Source: Cyanobacteria bacterium FACHB-63
GTDB lineage: Bacteria; Cyanobacteriota; Cyanobacteriia; Leptolyngbyales; Leptolyngbyaceae
Direction of reading: 5' to 3'
DNA: 64,000 nt
Assembly (NCBI GenBank): GCA_014695255.1
Contig: JACJNX010000016.1
Location: 208,530-272,529 of the forward strand
In this document: positions 9,467 to 18,802 of the stretch, one piece after another
Layout: each line of letters opens with the position of its first letter
Position numbering within the stretch: the stretch's first letter is position 1
Made by a program: the position numbers and the translations under genes
Notes under the pieces: generated by a model
What the model saw: only the letters and a program-made list of their open reading frames with translations
The model's database searches: none
What the model was told of the DNA's origin: nothing

Positions 9467-10720
9467 ATGACAAATTCGGTAAATAAGCGCGTTGTGGTCA
9501 CAGGGCTTGGTGCAGTTACGCCGATCGGCAATACGCTTTCTGAGTTCTGGGACGGTTTGATGAGCGGGCGCAATGGCGTTGCCCCGATTACCCTGTTCGA
9601 TGCGTCCCGGCACGATTGCCGTTTTGCGGCTGAGGTGAAGGGATTTGACCCGCATCAATATATGGATCGCAAAGAAGCCAAGCGGATGGATCGCTTCTGT
9701 CAACTCGCGATCGCAGCCACTAAGCAAGCTCTGGCAGATGCCGAGTTCACGATCAACGACCTCAACGCCGAACAGGTCGGCGTGTTGATTGGGACGGGCA
9801 TTGGTGGTTTGAAAGTGCTGGAAGATCAGCAAGAAATTAATCTAACCAAAGGCCCCGATCGTTGTAGCCCGTTCATGATTCCGATGATGATCGCGAACAT
9901 GGCGGCGGGATTAACGGCGATTCACATCGGTGCAAAAGGTCCGAATTCCTGCTCAGTGACGGCTTGCGCGGCTGGATCGAATGCGATCGGCGATGCCTTT
10001 CAATGGGTTCGACGCGGTTATGCTCAAGCGATGATCTGCGGTGGAACCGAAGCGGCTGTCACCTCGCTTGCGGTTGCTGGATTTGCTGCTTGTAAAGCGC
10101 TATCTCTCCGTAATGACGATCCAGCTCATGCCAGCCGCCCGTTTGACAAAGACCGCGATGGCTTTGTGCTGGGTGAAGGTGCAGGTATTCTTCTACTTGA
10201 AGAAATGGAACACGCTCTAGCCCGTGGAGCCAAAATCTATGCTGAAATCGTCGGCTATGGTGTGACTTGCGATGCGTATCACATCACCAGCCAAACTCCT
10301 GGCGGAAAAGATGCTGCGAGAGCAATGCAGTTTTGCCTCAAAGATGGCGGATTGACTCCGGATCAAGTTGATTATGTCAACGCTCACGGCACCAGTACAC
10401 CCGTGAACGATCCGAACGAGACAACAGCGATCAAAACTGCCCTTGGCGATCGCGCTCGTCAAGTTCTCGTTAGCTCAACCAAATCGATGACCGGACACTT
10501 ACTTGGCGGCTCTGGAGGAATCGAAGCGGTCGCAACCGTGATGGCAATCAAGCACGATCGCGTCCCGCCCACGATTAACTTAGTTGAGCCTGATCCAGAG
10601 TGTGATTTGGATTACGTGGCGAATCAAAGCCGTGATCATATTGTCAATGTGGCGCTTTCAAACTCCTTTGGTTTTGGTGGACACAACGTCACCTTGGCAT
10701 TCAAAAAGTTTGTGCCTTGA
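9467..10720 (+). CDS. fabF: Beta-ketoacyl-ACP synthase II
   Basis: About 417 residues; the elongating condensing enzyme of fatty acid synthesis. The N-terminus KRVVVTGLGAVTPIG, the active-site cysteine in SVTACAAGSNAIG, the VNAHGTSTPVND histidine and the SMTGHLLGGSGG lysine/histidine region complete the Cys-His-His triad. ATG 9467 is preferred over an in-frame TTG at 9458 because it gives the usual MTNSVNKRVVVTG start. It lies directly downstream of acpP, as in many cyanobacteria. Confidence 0.97.
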   Translation: MTNSVNKRVVVTGLGAVTPIGNTLSEFWDGLMSGRNGVAPITLFDASRHDCRFAAEVKGFDPHQYMDRKEAKRMDRFCQLAIAATKQALADAEFTINDLNAEQVGVLIGTGIGGLKVLEDQQEINLTKGPDRCSPFMIPMMIANMAAGLTAIHIGAKGPNSCSVTACAAGSNAIGDAFQWVRRGYAQAMICGGTEAAVTSLAVAGFAACKALSLRNDDPAHASRPFDKDRDGFVLGEGAGILLLEEMEHALARGAKIYAEIVGYGVTCDAYHITSQTPGGKDAARAMQFCLKDGGLTPDQVDYVNAHGTSTPVNDPNETTAIKTALGDRARQVLVSSTKSMTGHLLGGSGGIEAVATVMAIKHDRVPPTINLVEPDPECDLDYVANQSRDHIVNVALSNSFGFGGHNVTLAFKKFVP

Positions 10721-10898
10721 GCTTGAAGTGTCTACCGTTATCGAGGATTATTAGGAGGCTGTTATCGAATAGCAGGTTCCGATAGCTTTTTCTGATTAGG
10801 TAGTTTTGCCTACCATTCTTCATAATGGAAACAGGTATTCGCGTTCTGTCCGAATTCTTCCGTTATTGCCCAATCGTCGTTCATTCTTAACAGAAATC

Positions 10899-12908
10899 AT
10901 GGTCGTTGCAGCCCAGTCACTCGAAGAACTTTGCATTAATTCGATTCGCTTTTTAGCGATCGACGCAGTTGAAAAAGCAAAATCCGGACACCCAGGCTTG
11001 CCGATGGGTGCAGCTCCGATGTCTTTTGTGCTGTGGGATAAGTTCATGCGGTTTAACCCGAAAAATCCCAAATGGTTCAATCGCGATCGCTTCGTTTTGT
11101 CGGCGGGTCACGGTTCGATGCTGCAATATGCGCTCTTGTACCTGACAGGTTATGACAGCGTGACGATCGAAGACATCAAGCAGTTCCGCCAGCTCGGATC
11201 GCGCACTCCCGGACACCCCGAAAACTTTGAGACTCTAGGTGTAGAAGTAACGACCGGCCCGCTCGGTCAAGGAATTTGCAACGGCGTTGGACTGGCGATA
11301 GCAGAAGCGCACATGGCAGCAAAGTTCAACAAGCCAGAAGCGACGATCGTAGACCACTACACCTATGTAATTTTGGGTGATGGCTGCAACATGGAAGGGG
11401 TTTCCGGTGAAGCTTGTTCGCTCGCTGGACACTTAGGACTCGGTAAGCTGATCGCCCTGTACGATGACAACCATATTTCGATCGACGGTGATACCTCCGT
11501 TTCCTTCACTGAAGATGTAGGTAAGCGCTTTGAAGCTTATGGTTGGCAAGTCTTAGTCGTTCCTGACGGTGACACAAATCTGCAAGCGATTCAGGAAGCG
11601 ATCGAAACGGCGAAGAAGGAAACCGGTAGACCGACCCTGATCAAAGTTCGCACGACGATCGGCTATGGTTCTCCAAACAAAGCCAACACCGCAGGCGTGC
11701 ACGGTGCGGCGCTAGGGGGCGATGAAGTTGCGGCAACACGGCACAATCTCGGCTGGGATCACGAACCCTTCGTCGTGCCTGAAGATGCGTTGAACCACTG
11801 GCGTAAAGCGATCGAGCGCGGCGCAAAACTCGAAGAAGAATGGAATGCGACGCTTGCAACCTACAAATCCAAGTATGCCGAAGAAGCCGCAGAATTCGAG
11901 CGGATGGTGAGCGGCAAGCTCCCGGACGGTTGGGAAAAGTGCCTACCGACCTACACTCCCGAAGAAAAAGGCTTAGCCACTCGTCAAACCTCTGAGAAAA
12001 CGCTGAACGCGATCGCGCCTGTCGTTCCTGAATTAATCGGCGGTTCTGCCGACTTAACCCACTCGAACCTGACTCTACTCAAAGGCTTCGGCGATTTCCA
12101 GAAAGGCTCTTATCAAAACCGCAACCTCCGCTTTGGAGTCCGTGAACATGGTATGGGCGCAATCTGTAACGGCATTGCGCTGCACGGTTCGGGGCTAATT
12201 CCCTACTGCGCAACCTTCCTGGTGTTTGCAGACTACATGAGAGCAGCCATTCGTCTATCAGCACTATCGCAAGCTCAAGTCATTTATGTGATGACGCATG
12301 ACTCAGTGGCTTTGGGTGAGGATGGTCCAACGCACCAACCGATCGAAACGATCGCATCGTTACGCGCCATCCCGAACCTGCTGGTCTTCCGTCCTGCCGA
12401 CGGTAACGAAACCTCTGGCGCGTACAAAATCGCAATGGAGCGTCGCGATCAGCCTTCGCTGCTGGCAATGACTCGTCAAGCCTTGCCGAACTTGGATGGT
12501 AGCTCGATCGATGCTGTATCCCGTGGTGCTTACATTCTCTCTGGTAGCGACGACCTACCGGACATCATCCTGGTTGGAACTGGAAGCGAAGTGAGCTTGT
12601 GTGTGACAGCGGCTGAGAAGCTGCGGACTGAAGGCTATAAAGTTCGCGTGGTATCGATGCCTTGTTGGGAACTGTTTGAGGAGCAGGATGAAGCTTACAA
12701 AAACACGATTTTCCCGAAAGCGGATCAAAAGCGCTTGGTTGTAGAAGCAGCTTCGAGCTTTGGTTGGCAGAAGTACATGGGGTCAGAAGGTGACATGATC
12801 AGCATTGAGCGCTTCGGAATTTCCGCTCCGGGCGGTGAAGCGATGAAGAAATTCGGCTACACCGTGGAGAACGTTGTGGCTCGTGCAAAAGCGGTCATCG
12901 GTCAATAA
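10899..12908 (+). CDS. tkt: Transketolase
   Basis: About 669 residues. A thiamine-diphosphate enzyme of the Calvin cycle and pentose phosphate pathway, transferring two-carbon ketol units. Visible features are the start region [31 protein letters not shown] with downstream N for the ThDP/metal site, and the pyrimidine-domain block [17 protein letters not shown]. The start is placed at ATG 10899 ([12 protein letters not shown]), which matches cyanobacterial homologues. An upstream TTG at 10806 would add an atypical 31-residue leader. It follows acpP-fabF after a 178-base gap and may have its own promoter there. Confidence 0.96.
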   Translation: MVVAAQSLEELCINSIRFLAIDAVEKAKSGHPGLPMGAAPMSFVLWDKFMRFNPKNPKWFNRDRFVLSAGHGSMLQYALLYLTGYDSVTIEDIKQFRQLGSRTPGHPENFETLGVEVTTGPLGQGICNGVGLAIAEAHMAAKFNKPEATIVDHYTYVILGDGCNMEGVSGEACSLAGHLGLGKLIALYDDNHISIDGDTSVSFTEDVGKRFEAYGWQVLVVPDGDTNLQAIQEAIETAKKETGRPTLIKVRTTIGYGSPNKANTAGVHGAALGGDEVAATRHNLGWDHEPFVVPEDALNHWRKAIERGAKLEEEWNATLATYKSKYAEEAAEFERMVSGKLPDGWEKCLPTYTPEEKGLATRQTSEKTLNAIAPVVPELIGGSADLTHSNLTLLKGFGDFQKGSYQNRNLRFGVREHGMGAICNGIALHGSGLIPYCATFLVFADYMRAAIRLSALSQAQVIYVMTHDSVALGEDGPTHQPIETIASLRAIPNLLVFRPADGNETSGAYKIAMERRDQPSLLAMTRQALPNLDGSSIDAVSRGAYILSGSDDLPDIILVGTGSEVSLCVTAAEKLRTEGYKVRVVSMPCWELFEEQDEAYKNTIFPKADQKRLVVEAASSFGWQKYMGSEGDMISIERFGISAPGGEAMKKFGYTVENVVARAKAVIGQ

Positions 12909-12943
12909 CCTCAAGCTTTGCTTTGAGTAATCAGTCACGCTAA

Positions 12944-13001
12944 ACCCGGACTTGCGAAACCTCGCCCTTTTGGGCGATTTCTAGCTTTCGCAAGTCCGGG
13001 T
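12944..13001. repeat. Nested perfect hairpin downstream of tkt
   Basis: A 16-bp perfect inverted repeat, ACCCGGACTTGCGAAA (12944-12959) with its complement at 12986-13001, encloses a second hairpin (TCGCCC-TTTT-GGGCGA, 12962-12977). It lies 36 bases after the tkt stop. It may act as a transcription end or RNA-stabilising structure, but it lacks a clear T-run. The nested form looks like a dispersed cyanobacterial palindromic repeat. Confidence 0.85.
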
Positions 13002-13101
13002 ATCGATCATGGATGAAAGTCGTGCGTTTGCATCACCTTAGCTTGCCGCTGTCATTCTCTTAACGTCAGCTCGGAAGAGCTTTTCCCTTCGATTCTGTCC
13101 T

Positions 13102-13224
13102 GCCCCGGACTGGAAGTCGGGGCTAATGGAACAAAGTCCACCAAAGGGGGCTGTAGCCCTGAGATCTGCTCTTAGTCCTGTAAACAGGACTTCGCATAGT
13201 TAGCCCCGACTTCCAGTCCGAGGC
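13102..13224. repeat. 123-bp palindromic element, 25-bp terminal inverted repeats
   Basis: The arms 13102-13126 and 13200-13224 are complementary over 25 bp with one mismatch; the core motif is TAGCCCCGACTTCCAGTCC. The interior holds a small hairpin (AGTCCTG-TAAA-CAGGACT) and a GGGCTGTAGCCCT palindrome. There is no ORF inside. The structure fits a MITE-like or REP-like non-coding repeat between tkt and radA. Confidence 0.85.
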
Positions 13225-13308
13225 GGGTGAGTAACGTAGAGAGTCGATGTGTCGAACTCACATTCCCCTGGAGAATTAGGTCTGCTCGATCGCAGCCCCG
13301 ATTCAGGG

Positions 13309-14793
13309 CTATTCCTCCGTCTCATGCTCCTCTGACTGTCGTGCCCGACTTCCTGCCAGCGCCACACTAATCGCATCAAGCACCCGCGCCACCGGAATCA
13401 CTTCCATCCCTACATCCCCGTAATTTGCACCTTTAGGGACGATCGCTTTTTTGAATCCCAGTTTCGCGGCTTCTTTCAATCGCAATTCGGTCTGAGAAAC
13501 CGGACGCACTTGCCCGCCGAGTCCAACTTCTCCGATCAAAACCGTATACGGATCAACGATTCGATCACGAAAACTTGCTGCCACTGCCACTGCTACACCT
13601 AAATCTGCCGCAGGTTCAGCCACATTCAGACCACCCGATGAGGCAACATAAGCATCCAGTTTCGATAAGGGAATACCGACTCGTTTCTCCAGCACAGCCA
13701 GAATTTGCAGCAATCGGTTGTACTCGATTCCTGTCGTAGATCGACGCGGCGAACTGTAACTCGTTGCGCTTACCAACGCCTGCAACTCCACGACGATCGG
13801 ACGAGTGCCCTCACAAGCGACGATCGTCGCTGTTCCCGATGCAGCATCCTCCCGACTGCCCAAGAACAACTCCGACGGGTTTAGCACCTCTTGTAGTCCC
13901 TGATCGACCATCTCGAACACGCCGATTTCATGCGTTGCCCCGAATCGATTTTTCACCGATCGCAGCAATCGATGGCTCGCAAAGCGATCGCCCTCAAAGT
14001 ACAGCACCGTATCAACCAAGTGTTCTAGCACTTTCGGTCCTGCGATCGCGCCTTCTTTGGTGACATGACCGACGATAAACAGCGTGATGTTCTGCCGTTT
14101 TGCCACCTGCATCAGAACCGAAGTACACTCCCGCACCTGCGACACCGATCCGGGAGCCGAAGTCAGCGCACTGTAGTACAGCGCCTGAATACTATCGATA
14201 ATCGCCACTCTCGGTTTCAGCGATTCCAACTCGGTCAAAATCGTATCCAAATCAATCTCTGGCAGCAGATGAAGACTGCCCTCCTCGGATGGCTCAATCA
14301 GTTCCGCTTCTTCAGGGGTTGCCTTTTTCCCTACACCCAATCGCTGTGCCCGCAATTTCACCTGTCGCCCCGATTCTTCCGCACAGACATACAGCGTTCG
14401 ATAGCGTGTCGCCAATCGATTTGCCGTCTGAAGCAGCAGCGTCGATTTACCAATTCCTGGATCGCCGCCAATCAGCACCAGCGATCCGGGCACAATTCCA
14501 CCACCCAACACGCGATCGAGTTCTACATATCCCGATGCCAAACGATCTTGAGCCTGATCAGAAATCTCGTTTAGTTTTAGCGACGCGATCGCTTGGGCAG
14601 GAGTATTCGATCGACTCTTACCGCTTGTGCCGCGTATCCGTGTGACCTGAGCCATCGCTGCGGGCGGAGTTGCCGGACGCGCGACCTGTTCTTCGAGGGA
14701 ATTCCAAGTCGAGCAAGACGGACAGCGACCGAAATGTTGAGAAAATTCCGCTCCGCAATCGTTGCAAACAAACGTCGATCGTACTTTAGGCAT
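13309..14793 (-). CDS. radA: DNA repair protein RadA
   Basis: 494 residues. A RecA-like ATPase that helps process recombination intermediates. Features in order: an N-terminal C4 zinc finger (CNDCGAEF...CPSC), Walker A GGDPGIGKSTLL, the RadA-specific KNRFG motif (SVKNRFGATHEIG) and a C-terminal Lon-protease-like domain (GLNVAEPAADLGVAVA). I start at ATG 14793 (MPKVRSTFVC); the TTG two codons upstream is less likely. It is transcribed away from rpaB, with a 176-base gap. Confidence 0.96.
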   Translation of the reverse strand: MPKVRSTFVCNDCGAEFSQHFGRCPSCSTWNSLEEQVARPATPPAAMAQVTRIRGTSGKSRSNTPAQAIASLKLNEISDQAQDRLASGYVELDRVLGGGIVPGSLVLIGGDPGIGKSTLLLQTANRLATRYRTLYVCAEESGRQVKLRAQRLGVGKKATPEEAELIEPSEEGSLHLLPEIDLDTILTELESLKPRVAIIDSIQALYYSALTSAPGSVSQVRECTSVLMQVAKRQNITLFIVGHVTKEGAIAGPKVLEHLVDTVLYFEGDRFASHRLLRSVKNRFGATHEIGVFEMVDQGLQEVLNPSELFLGSREDAASGTATIVACEGTRPIVVELQALVSATSYSSPRRSTTGIEYNRLLQILAVLEKRVGIPLSKLDAYVASSGGLNVAEPAADLGVAVAVAASFRDRIVDPYTVLIGEVGLGGQVRPVSQTELRLKEAAKLGFKKAIVPKGANYGDVGMEVIPVARVLDAISVALAGSRARQSEEHETEE

Positions 14794-14969
14794 TTGCAAA
14801 ACTTAAAAAAATAGATTGCTTGTGAACTTTCGTAAAGCTTAAGAAAGCCTGAAGCTCAGCAATAATCAGGATTTGATAGCCTGAGAATTAAAAAATGAGC
14901 TACTATCTCCATAATAAAAGTTGAAAAAATTAACGACTACAGATTTGACTTCAAGGAGCATTACAAACT

Positions 14970-15701
14970 GTGGAAAGTCATAAAGAAAAGATTCTGGTTG
15001 TAGACGATGAAGCCAGCATCCGTCGCATTCTAGAAACTCGCTTGTCAATGATTGGATACGACGTGGTGACAGCAGCAGACGGTGAAGAAGCCCTCGACAC
15101 TTTCCGCAATGCCGATCCGGATCTGGTGGTTCTCGATGTGATGATGCCGAAGCTCGATGGCTACGGGGTTTGCCAGGAACTCCGGAAAGAGTCTGATGTG
15201 CCGATTATCATGCTGACTGCGCTTGGGGATGTCGCCGATCGTATTACCGGACTCGAACTCGGTGCCGATGATTACGTGGTGAAACCGTTCTCTCCAAAGG
15301 AACTCGAAGCCCGCATTCGATCGGTTCTGCGTCGTGTGGATAAAACAGGGGTCACTGGAATTCCCAGTTCTGGCGTAATTCACATCAACAGCATCCGCAT
15401 CGATACGAACAAGCGCCAAGTGTACAAAGGCGACGAACGCATCCGGCTAACCGGAATGGAGTTTAGCTTGCTCGAACTCTTGGTGAGCCGCTCCGGGGAA
15501 CCGTTCTCGCGATCGGAAATTCTTCAGGAAGTTTGGGGCTACACCCCTGAGCGCCACGTCGATACCCGCGTCGTGGATGTTCACATTTCTCGCCTCCGCG
15601 CCAAACTCGAAGACGACCCCAGCAACCCCGAACTGATTCTAACGGCACGGGGAACGGGCTATTTGTTCCAGCGCATTCTAGAACCCGGCGAAGTGGAATA
15701 G
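14970..15701 (+). CDS. rpaB: OmpR-family response regulator RpaB (Ycf27)
   Basis: 243 residues: a receiver domain (DD near 11-12, phospho-acceptor Asp in LVVLDVMMPK, Lys in VVKPFSP) and a winged-helix DNA-binding domain (EILQEVWGY...VDVHISRLRAKLE). The N-terminus, with KEKILVVDDEASIRRILETRLSMIGY, is nearly diagnostic of RpaB, the high-light and photosystem regulator that binds HLR1 repeats. The start is GTG 14970, with AAGGAGC about 10 bases upstream. No sensor kinase is adjacent, as is usual for this gene. Confidence 0.95.
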   Translation: MESHKEKILVVDDEASIRRILETRLSMIGYDVVTAADGEEALDTFRNADPDLVVLDVMMPKLDGYGVCQELRKESDVPIIMLTALGDVADRITGLELGADDYVVKPFSPKELEARIRSVLRRVDKTGVTGIPSSGVIHINSIRIDTNKRQVYKGDERIRLTGMEFSLLELLVSRSGEPFSRSEILQEVWGYTPERHVDTRVVDVHISRLRAKLEDDPSNPELILTARGTGYLFQRILEPGEVE

Positions 15702-15742
15702 TCAAGCATCGGCGAGGAAGCTAGCATCTCCCCGCCCGTTTG

Positions 15743-16510
15743 CTAGTAATCGTAAGGATTCTTCGGCTCTGGAATCGGCTTAATTGAACTTGCTTGAACG
15801 ACTAATTGGCGCTTGCCAGCCAAAGTTTCTGTAGTCATTTGACCCTCGACTTCGAGCCAAGAATCAACTTTGTACTGCGATCGCGATCCCGTGGTCAACT
15901 TCACAGGCAATCTCACCGGATAGACATCCGCCGCACAGCACGTAATCACAAATCGAGTCAGCAAGAAATACTGATCGGATAATTCCGGTGTGACGACCAC
16001 AAATCCCTGCAATCTCGCTTTTTGTCCCGCATAAGCATCGGGTTCCGGATACACCTGAAGCGTCCGAATCCAGTCAATCAAGCTTTTATCCTCAGTCCGA
16101 GCCGAAGCACGAAACGTTTGCGGTCGAACTCGCGTCAGCGTAATCGAATCATTTACCCCACGATCGATTGCCGTCTGACTTGCAAACGGACGCGGCGTGA
16201 TGATTAATCCTGCGATCGCTACCACTAACAACAAGGCACTACTTAGCCCCGGCGGAAACAGCGTAATATGCGGCAAATCGTTCGGAATCGGTCGCGCATT
16301 TCGACTGGCTTTCCAGACAAAAAACCCTTTGATACCGCTAATCACCAGCAGCGAAAATCCGGCTGCGATCGTCAAAATCTTGTAATTCGGATGAATCAGC
16401 AGAAATAATTCATTCGTTAACCAGAACTTGAGAATCGCTAAACCCCAAGCCATCAGCGCTAACAGATCCAGCCACGGAATCAAAATATGCCAAGGAATTC
16501 TAGACATCAT
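15743..16510 (-). CDS. TIGR03943 family membrane protein (YcgQ/DUF1980-like)
   Basis: About 255 residues. Two or three N-terminal membrane helices (ILIPWLDLLALMAWGLAILKF, ILTIAAGFSLLVISG and LLLVVAIAGLIIT) are followed by a soluble domain with an OB-like second half and the conserved FVITCCAADVYPV segment containing a Cys-Cys pair. The start ATG 16510 overlaps the permease stop by one base (TGATG), so the two are coupled. The pair YcgR/YcgQ is conserved as a unit and is associated with metal homeostasis in Firmicutes. The substrate here is not shown by sequence. Confidence 0.85.
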   Translation of the reverse strand: MMSRIPWHILIPWLDLLALMAWGLAILKFWLTNELFLLIHPNYKILTIAAGFSLLVISGIKGFFVWKASRNARPIPNDLPHITLFPPGLSSALLLVVAIAGLIITPRPFASQTAIDRGVNDSITLTRVRPQTFRASARTEDKSLIDWIRTLQVYPEPDAYAGQKARLQGFVVVTPELSDQYFLLTRFVITCCAADVYPVRLPVKLTTGSRSQYKVDSWLEVEGQMTTETLAGKRQLVVQASSIKPIPEPKNPYDY

Positions 16511-17517
16511 CAACTGATATACAGGTTCACAACCAAACAGAACAGAAACGTCATCAATCCTGCCAATCCGAAAATATAAAGAATGGCTCGCGCCTTAAAC
16601 ACCGACAGCATCAATCCCACGCCTTTGAGATCGATCATGGGACCAAAGACGAGAAATGCAACCAGCGATCCGCTCGTAAACGTCGAGGCGAACGACAGTG
16701 CGAAAAATGAGTCAACCGTTGAGCAAATCGAAACCACTGCCGCCAGAATCAGCATTGCCAAAATCGAGGTGACATTATCCTGACCCAAGCCGAGAATCAT
16801 TTCACGCGGCACAAACACCTGCAAAATTGCCGCGATCGCGCTGCCTAAAACCAAAACGCCGCCCAACTCGCGCATCTCTTGAAGCGTGTTGTCGAGCAGC
16901 AATTTCAGACGGTAGCTCGTGGGTTTTGAAATGGTGCCTTCCATTGCGGTTTGCAGCTCGATCGGGTCAGTAATCAGCGGCTTGCTCGACTGTCCCAGAA
17001 AATAAGTCCCTGACTGCAACAGCGGTGAAGCCGAGGATTTAGGCGAGTCTAGTTTGCGAGAAAGGTAGGCTGCAACGCTCGATTGCAGCAAGGGGCGCAC
17101 ATCTTTCTGAACACTAAACACCCATCCAATCGTGGTGGCAATCACCAGCGAAAACCCGATGCGATAAAACACAATTTCCGGCTGATCCCGAAATGCCGTC
17201 CAAGTTGCCCAAAAAACGATCGGGTTAATTGTCGGAGCCGCCAGAAGAAAACCGATCGCCACCGATATCGGCGCACCTTGCAGCATTAACCGCCGCGCCA
17301 CGGGCACATTGCCGCATTCGCACACCGGAAACAGAAATCCAATACAACTGCCTGCAAACGCGCCTAGAAACGGATTTTTTGGCAGAATCGCGACGAGCTT
17401 CTTTTCATCCACAAAAAACTGAAGCAATCCAGAGAACAACACCCCCAGCAGCAAAAAGGGCATTGCCTCAACCATCAAACTCAAAAAGAGGGTGAACGCA
17501 CTATTAATCTGAGCCAT
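16510..17517 (-). CDS. Permease, DUF318/YcgR family
   Basis: 335 residues with about eight predicted membrane segments in two similar halves. The conserved FPVCECGNVPVARRLM block has a CxC motif, and LVFGPMIDLKG lies in the second half. It is the first gene of a two-gene minus-strand operon with the TIGR03943 protein. The family includes proteins linked to metal or metalloid handling; a metal substrate is inferred from family and partner only. Confidence 0.85.
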   Translation of the reverse strand: MAQINSAFTLFLSLMVEAMPFLLLGVLFSGLLQFFVDEKKLVAILPKNPFLGAFAGSCIGFLFPVCECGNVPVARRLMLQGAPISVAIGFLLAAPTINPIVFWATWTAFRDQPEIVFYRIGFSLVIATTIGWVFSVQKDVRPLLQSSVAAYLSRKLDSPKSSASPLLQSGTYFLGQSSKPLITDPIELQTAMEGTISKPTSYRLKLLLDNTLQEMRELGGVLVLGSAIAAILQVFVPREMILGLGQDNVTSILAMLILAAVVSICSTVDSFFALSFASTFTSGSLVAFLVFGPMIDLKGVGLMLSVFKARAILYIFGLAGLMTFLFCLVVNLYIS

Positions 17518-17794
17518 TCAATCCGAATGTGAAGAGATTGAGGGGATCATAGCAAGGAACTGATGATTCTGAAGAGATAGTAAAGAAAGAAAATGAGGAA
17601 CAGATCGTCTATCACTAATGAGAAGGGCGTTTCGGATGATTTTGAAGTTTTGGCACGATCGTGCCTCGACCGCATGCAGCGTTCTTTTTTACGGAAATCT
17701 TAAAAAAGCATCATCGGAAACGCAAGAATGAGCCTGAAGATTTGTAAACTGTATGATCAGGCAAAATAAGTGCCATATTTTCTGAGGAAACGGT
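17518..17794. promoter_or_regulatory. Divergent intergenic region, permease / cruF
   Basis: A 277-base spacer between two divergent starts. It contains a perfect 14-bp palindrome, GGCACGATCGTGCC, at 17652-17665, about 130 bases upstream of cruF. This could be an operator, although its centre is HIP1-related. GAGGAAA precedes the cruF start. Confidence 0.45.
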
Positions 17795-18718
17795 ATGAAG
17801 CAACTGGTTACTGTGGAGCGCCTGTGTTTGGTGGGACATACGTTGGCGCTGGCTTTTGGATTAGCAGGATTATTACTGGTGCTGCCCAATCCAGAATTTA
17901 TCGCTTCCCTCCCGGAGATCGGGCAATCTGCTTTCGGTTGGAGCATGGCAAATGGCGGTGTGGGGTATATTCTGCTCGGCGCGATTACGGTAGCTCTTTA
18001 TGCTTACCGAACGCTCGGAATGCGGCACTGGCTCACCTTTATGTTGCCTGCGGTGTTTCTATCTTTGGGAAGCGAACTACTCGGTACAAGTACAGGGTTT
18101 CCCTTTGGGGCATACGGCTATTTGAGCGGGTTGGGCTATAAGATTGCTGGACTTGTGCCATTCACAATTCCGCTCTCGTGGTTCTATGTCGGCTTGTGCT
18201 GCTTTGTACTGGCAAGAGCAGGCTTAGAAAGCTTGAAGTTACCGATGTGGGCGCAATTAACTGGAGCGATCGCGCTCGGTTCAATTCTGTTAACGGCATG
18301 GGATTTCGTGCTTGATCCGGCAATGAGTCAGGCACCTTACCCATTCTGGGAATTTGGCGAAGTCGGCGAATTCTTTGGGATGCCTTATCGCAATGTCACA
18401 GGCTGGCTCGGAACTGGGGCGCTGTTTATGTTTGTAGCTTCCTTGTTCTGGAAAGCAAAGCCGCTAAACTTAACTCGCGCTCAATTGACTGTGCCGCTAG
18501 TGGTTTACCTGATTAACTTTGCATTTGGGGCGATCATTACGGTGGCAGAATTGGATTCGCGCTATTTGATTCCGACCTGCATGAGCATTGTGCTGGGAGT
18601 GGTTCCGGCGATCGGTCTTTGGTGGATGAGTAGACCCGCTCAAGGACTCGAAGCTTCGCTTTCTGGGACAGTCTCGCGAGATGTGCCTACCGTTTCGGTC
18701 GGACTTTCTCAGAAATAG
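17795..18718 (+). CDS. cruF: Carotenoid 1',2'-hydratase CruF
   Basis: 307 residues and about eight membrane helices. It matches the DUF422-type carotenoid hydratase family, with conserved FPFGAYGYLSGLGYKIAG and a tryptophan-rich WDFVLDPAMS motif. CruF hydrates the psi end of gamma-carotene on the way to myxol and myxoxanthophyll. The identification is strengthened by cruG immediately downstream. The start has GAGGAAA as ribosome-binding site. Confidence 0.9.
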   Translation: MKQLVTVERLCLVGHTLALAFGLAGLLLVLPNPEFIASLPEIGQSAFGWSMANGGVGYILLGAITVALYAYRTLGMRHWLTFMLPAVFLSLGSELLGTSTGFPFGAYGYLSGLGYKIAGLVPFTIPLSWFYVGLCCFVLARAGLESLKLPMWAQLTGAIALGSILLTAWDFVLDPAMSQAPYPFWEFGEVGEFFGMPYRNVTGWLGTGALFMFVASLFWKAKPLNLTRAQLTVPLVVYLINFAFGAIITVAELDSRYLIPTCMSIVLGVVPAIGLWWMSRPAQGLEASLSGTVSRDVPTVSVGLSQK

Positions 18719-18727
18719 AGATTGAGA

Positions 18728-18758
18728 AGAGATGCTCGATCGAGCATCTCTTTTTTTT
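18728..18758 (+). terminator. Rho-independent terminator after cruF
   Basis: A perfect AGAGATGCTC-GATC-GAGCATCTCT stem is followed by an eight-T run. It sits between the cruF stop and the cruG start, so cruG expression must come from read-through or from a promoter in the remaining gap of about 40 bases. Confidence 0.9.
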
Positions 18759-18802
18759 GTAATCATTCAAGGCGCTAAGGGGTTAAAGGGTTGACGAATT
18801 TT

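Noticed and set aside
17652..17665. GGCACGATCGTGCC as a specific cruF operator
   Set aside because: The CGATCG centre is part of the very frequent HIP1-type background, so a specific role is unsupported. It is only noted in the intergenic feature.
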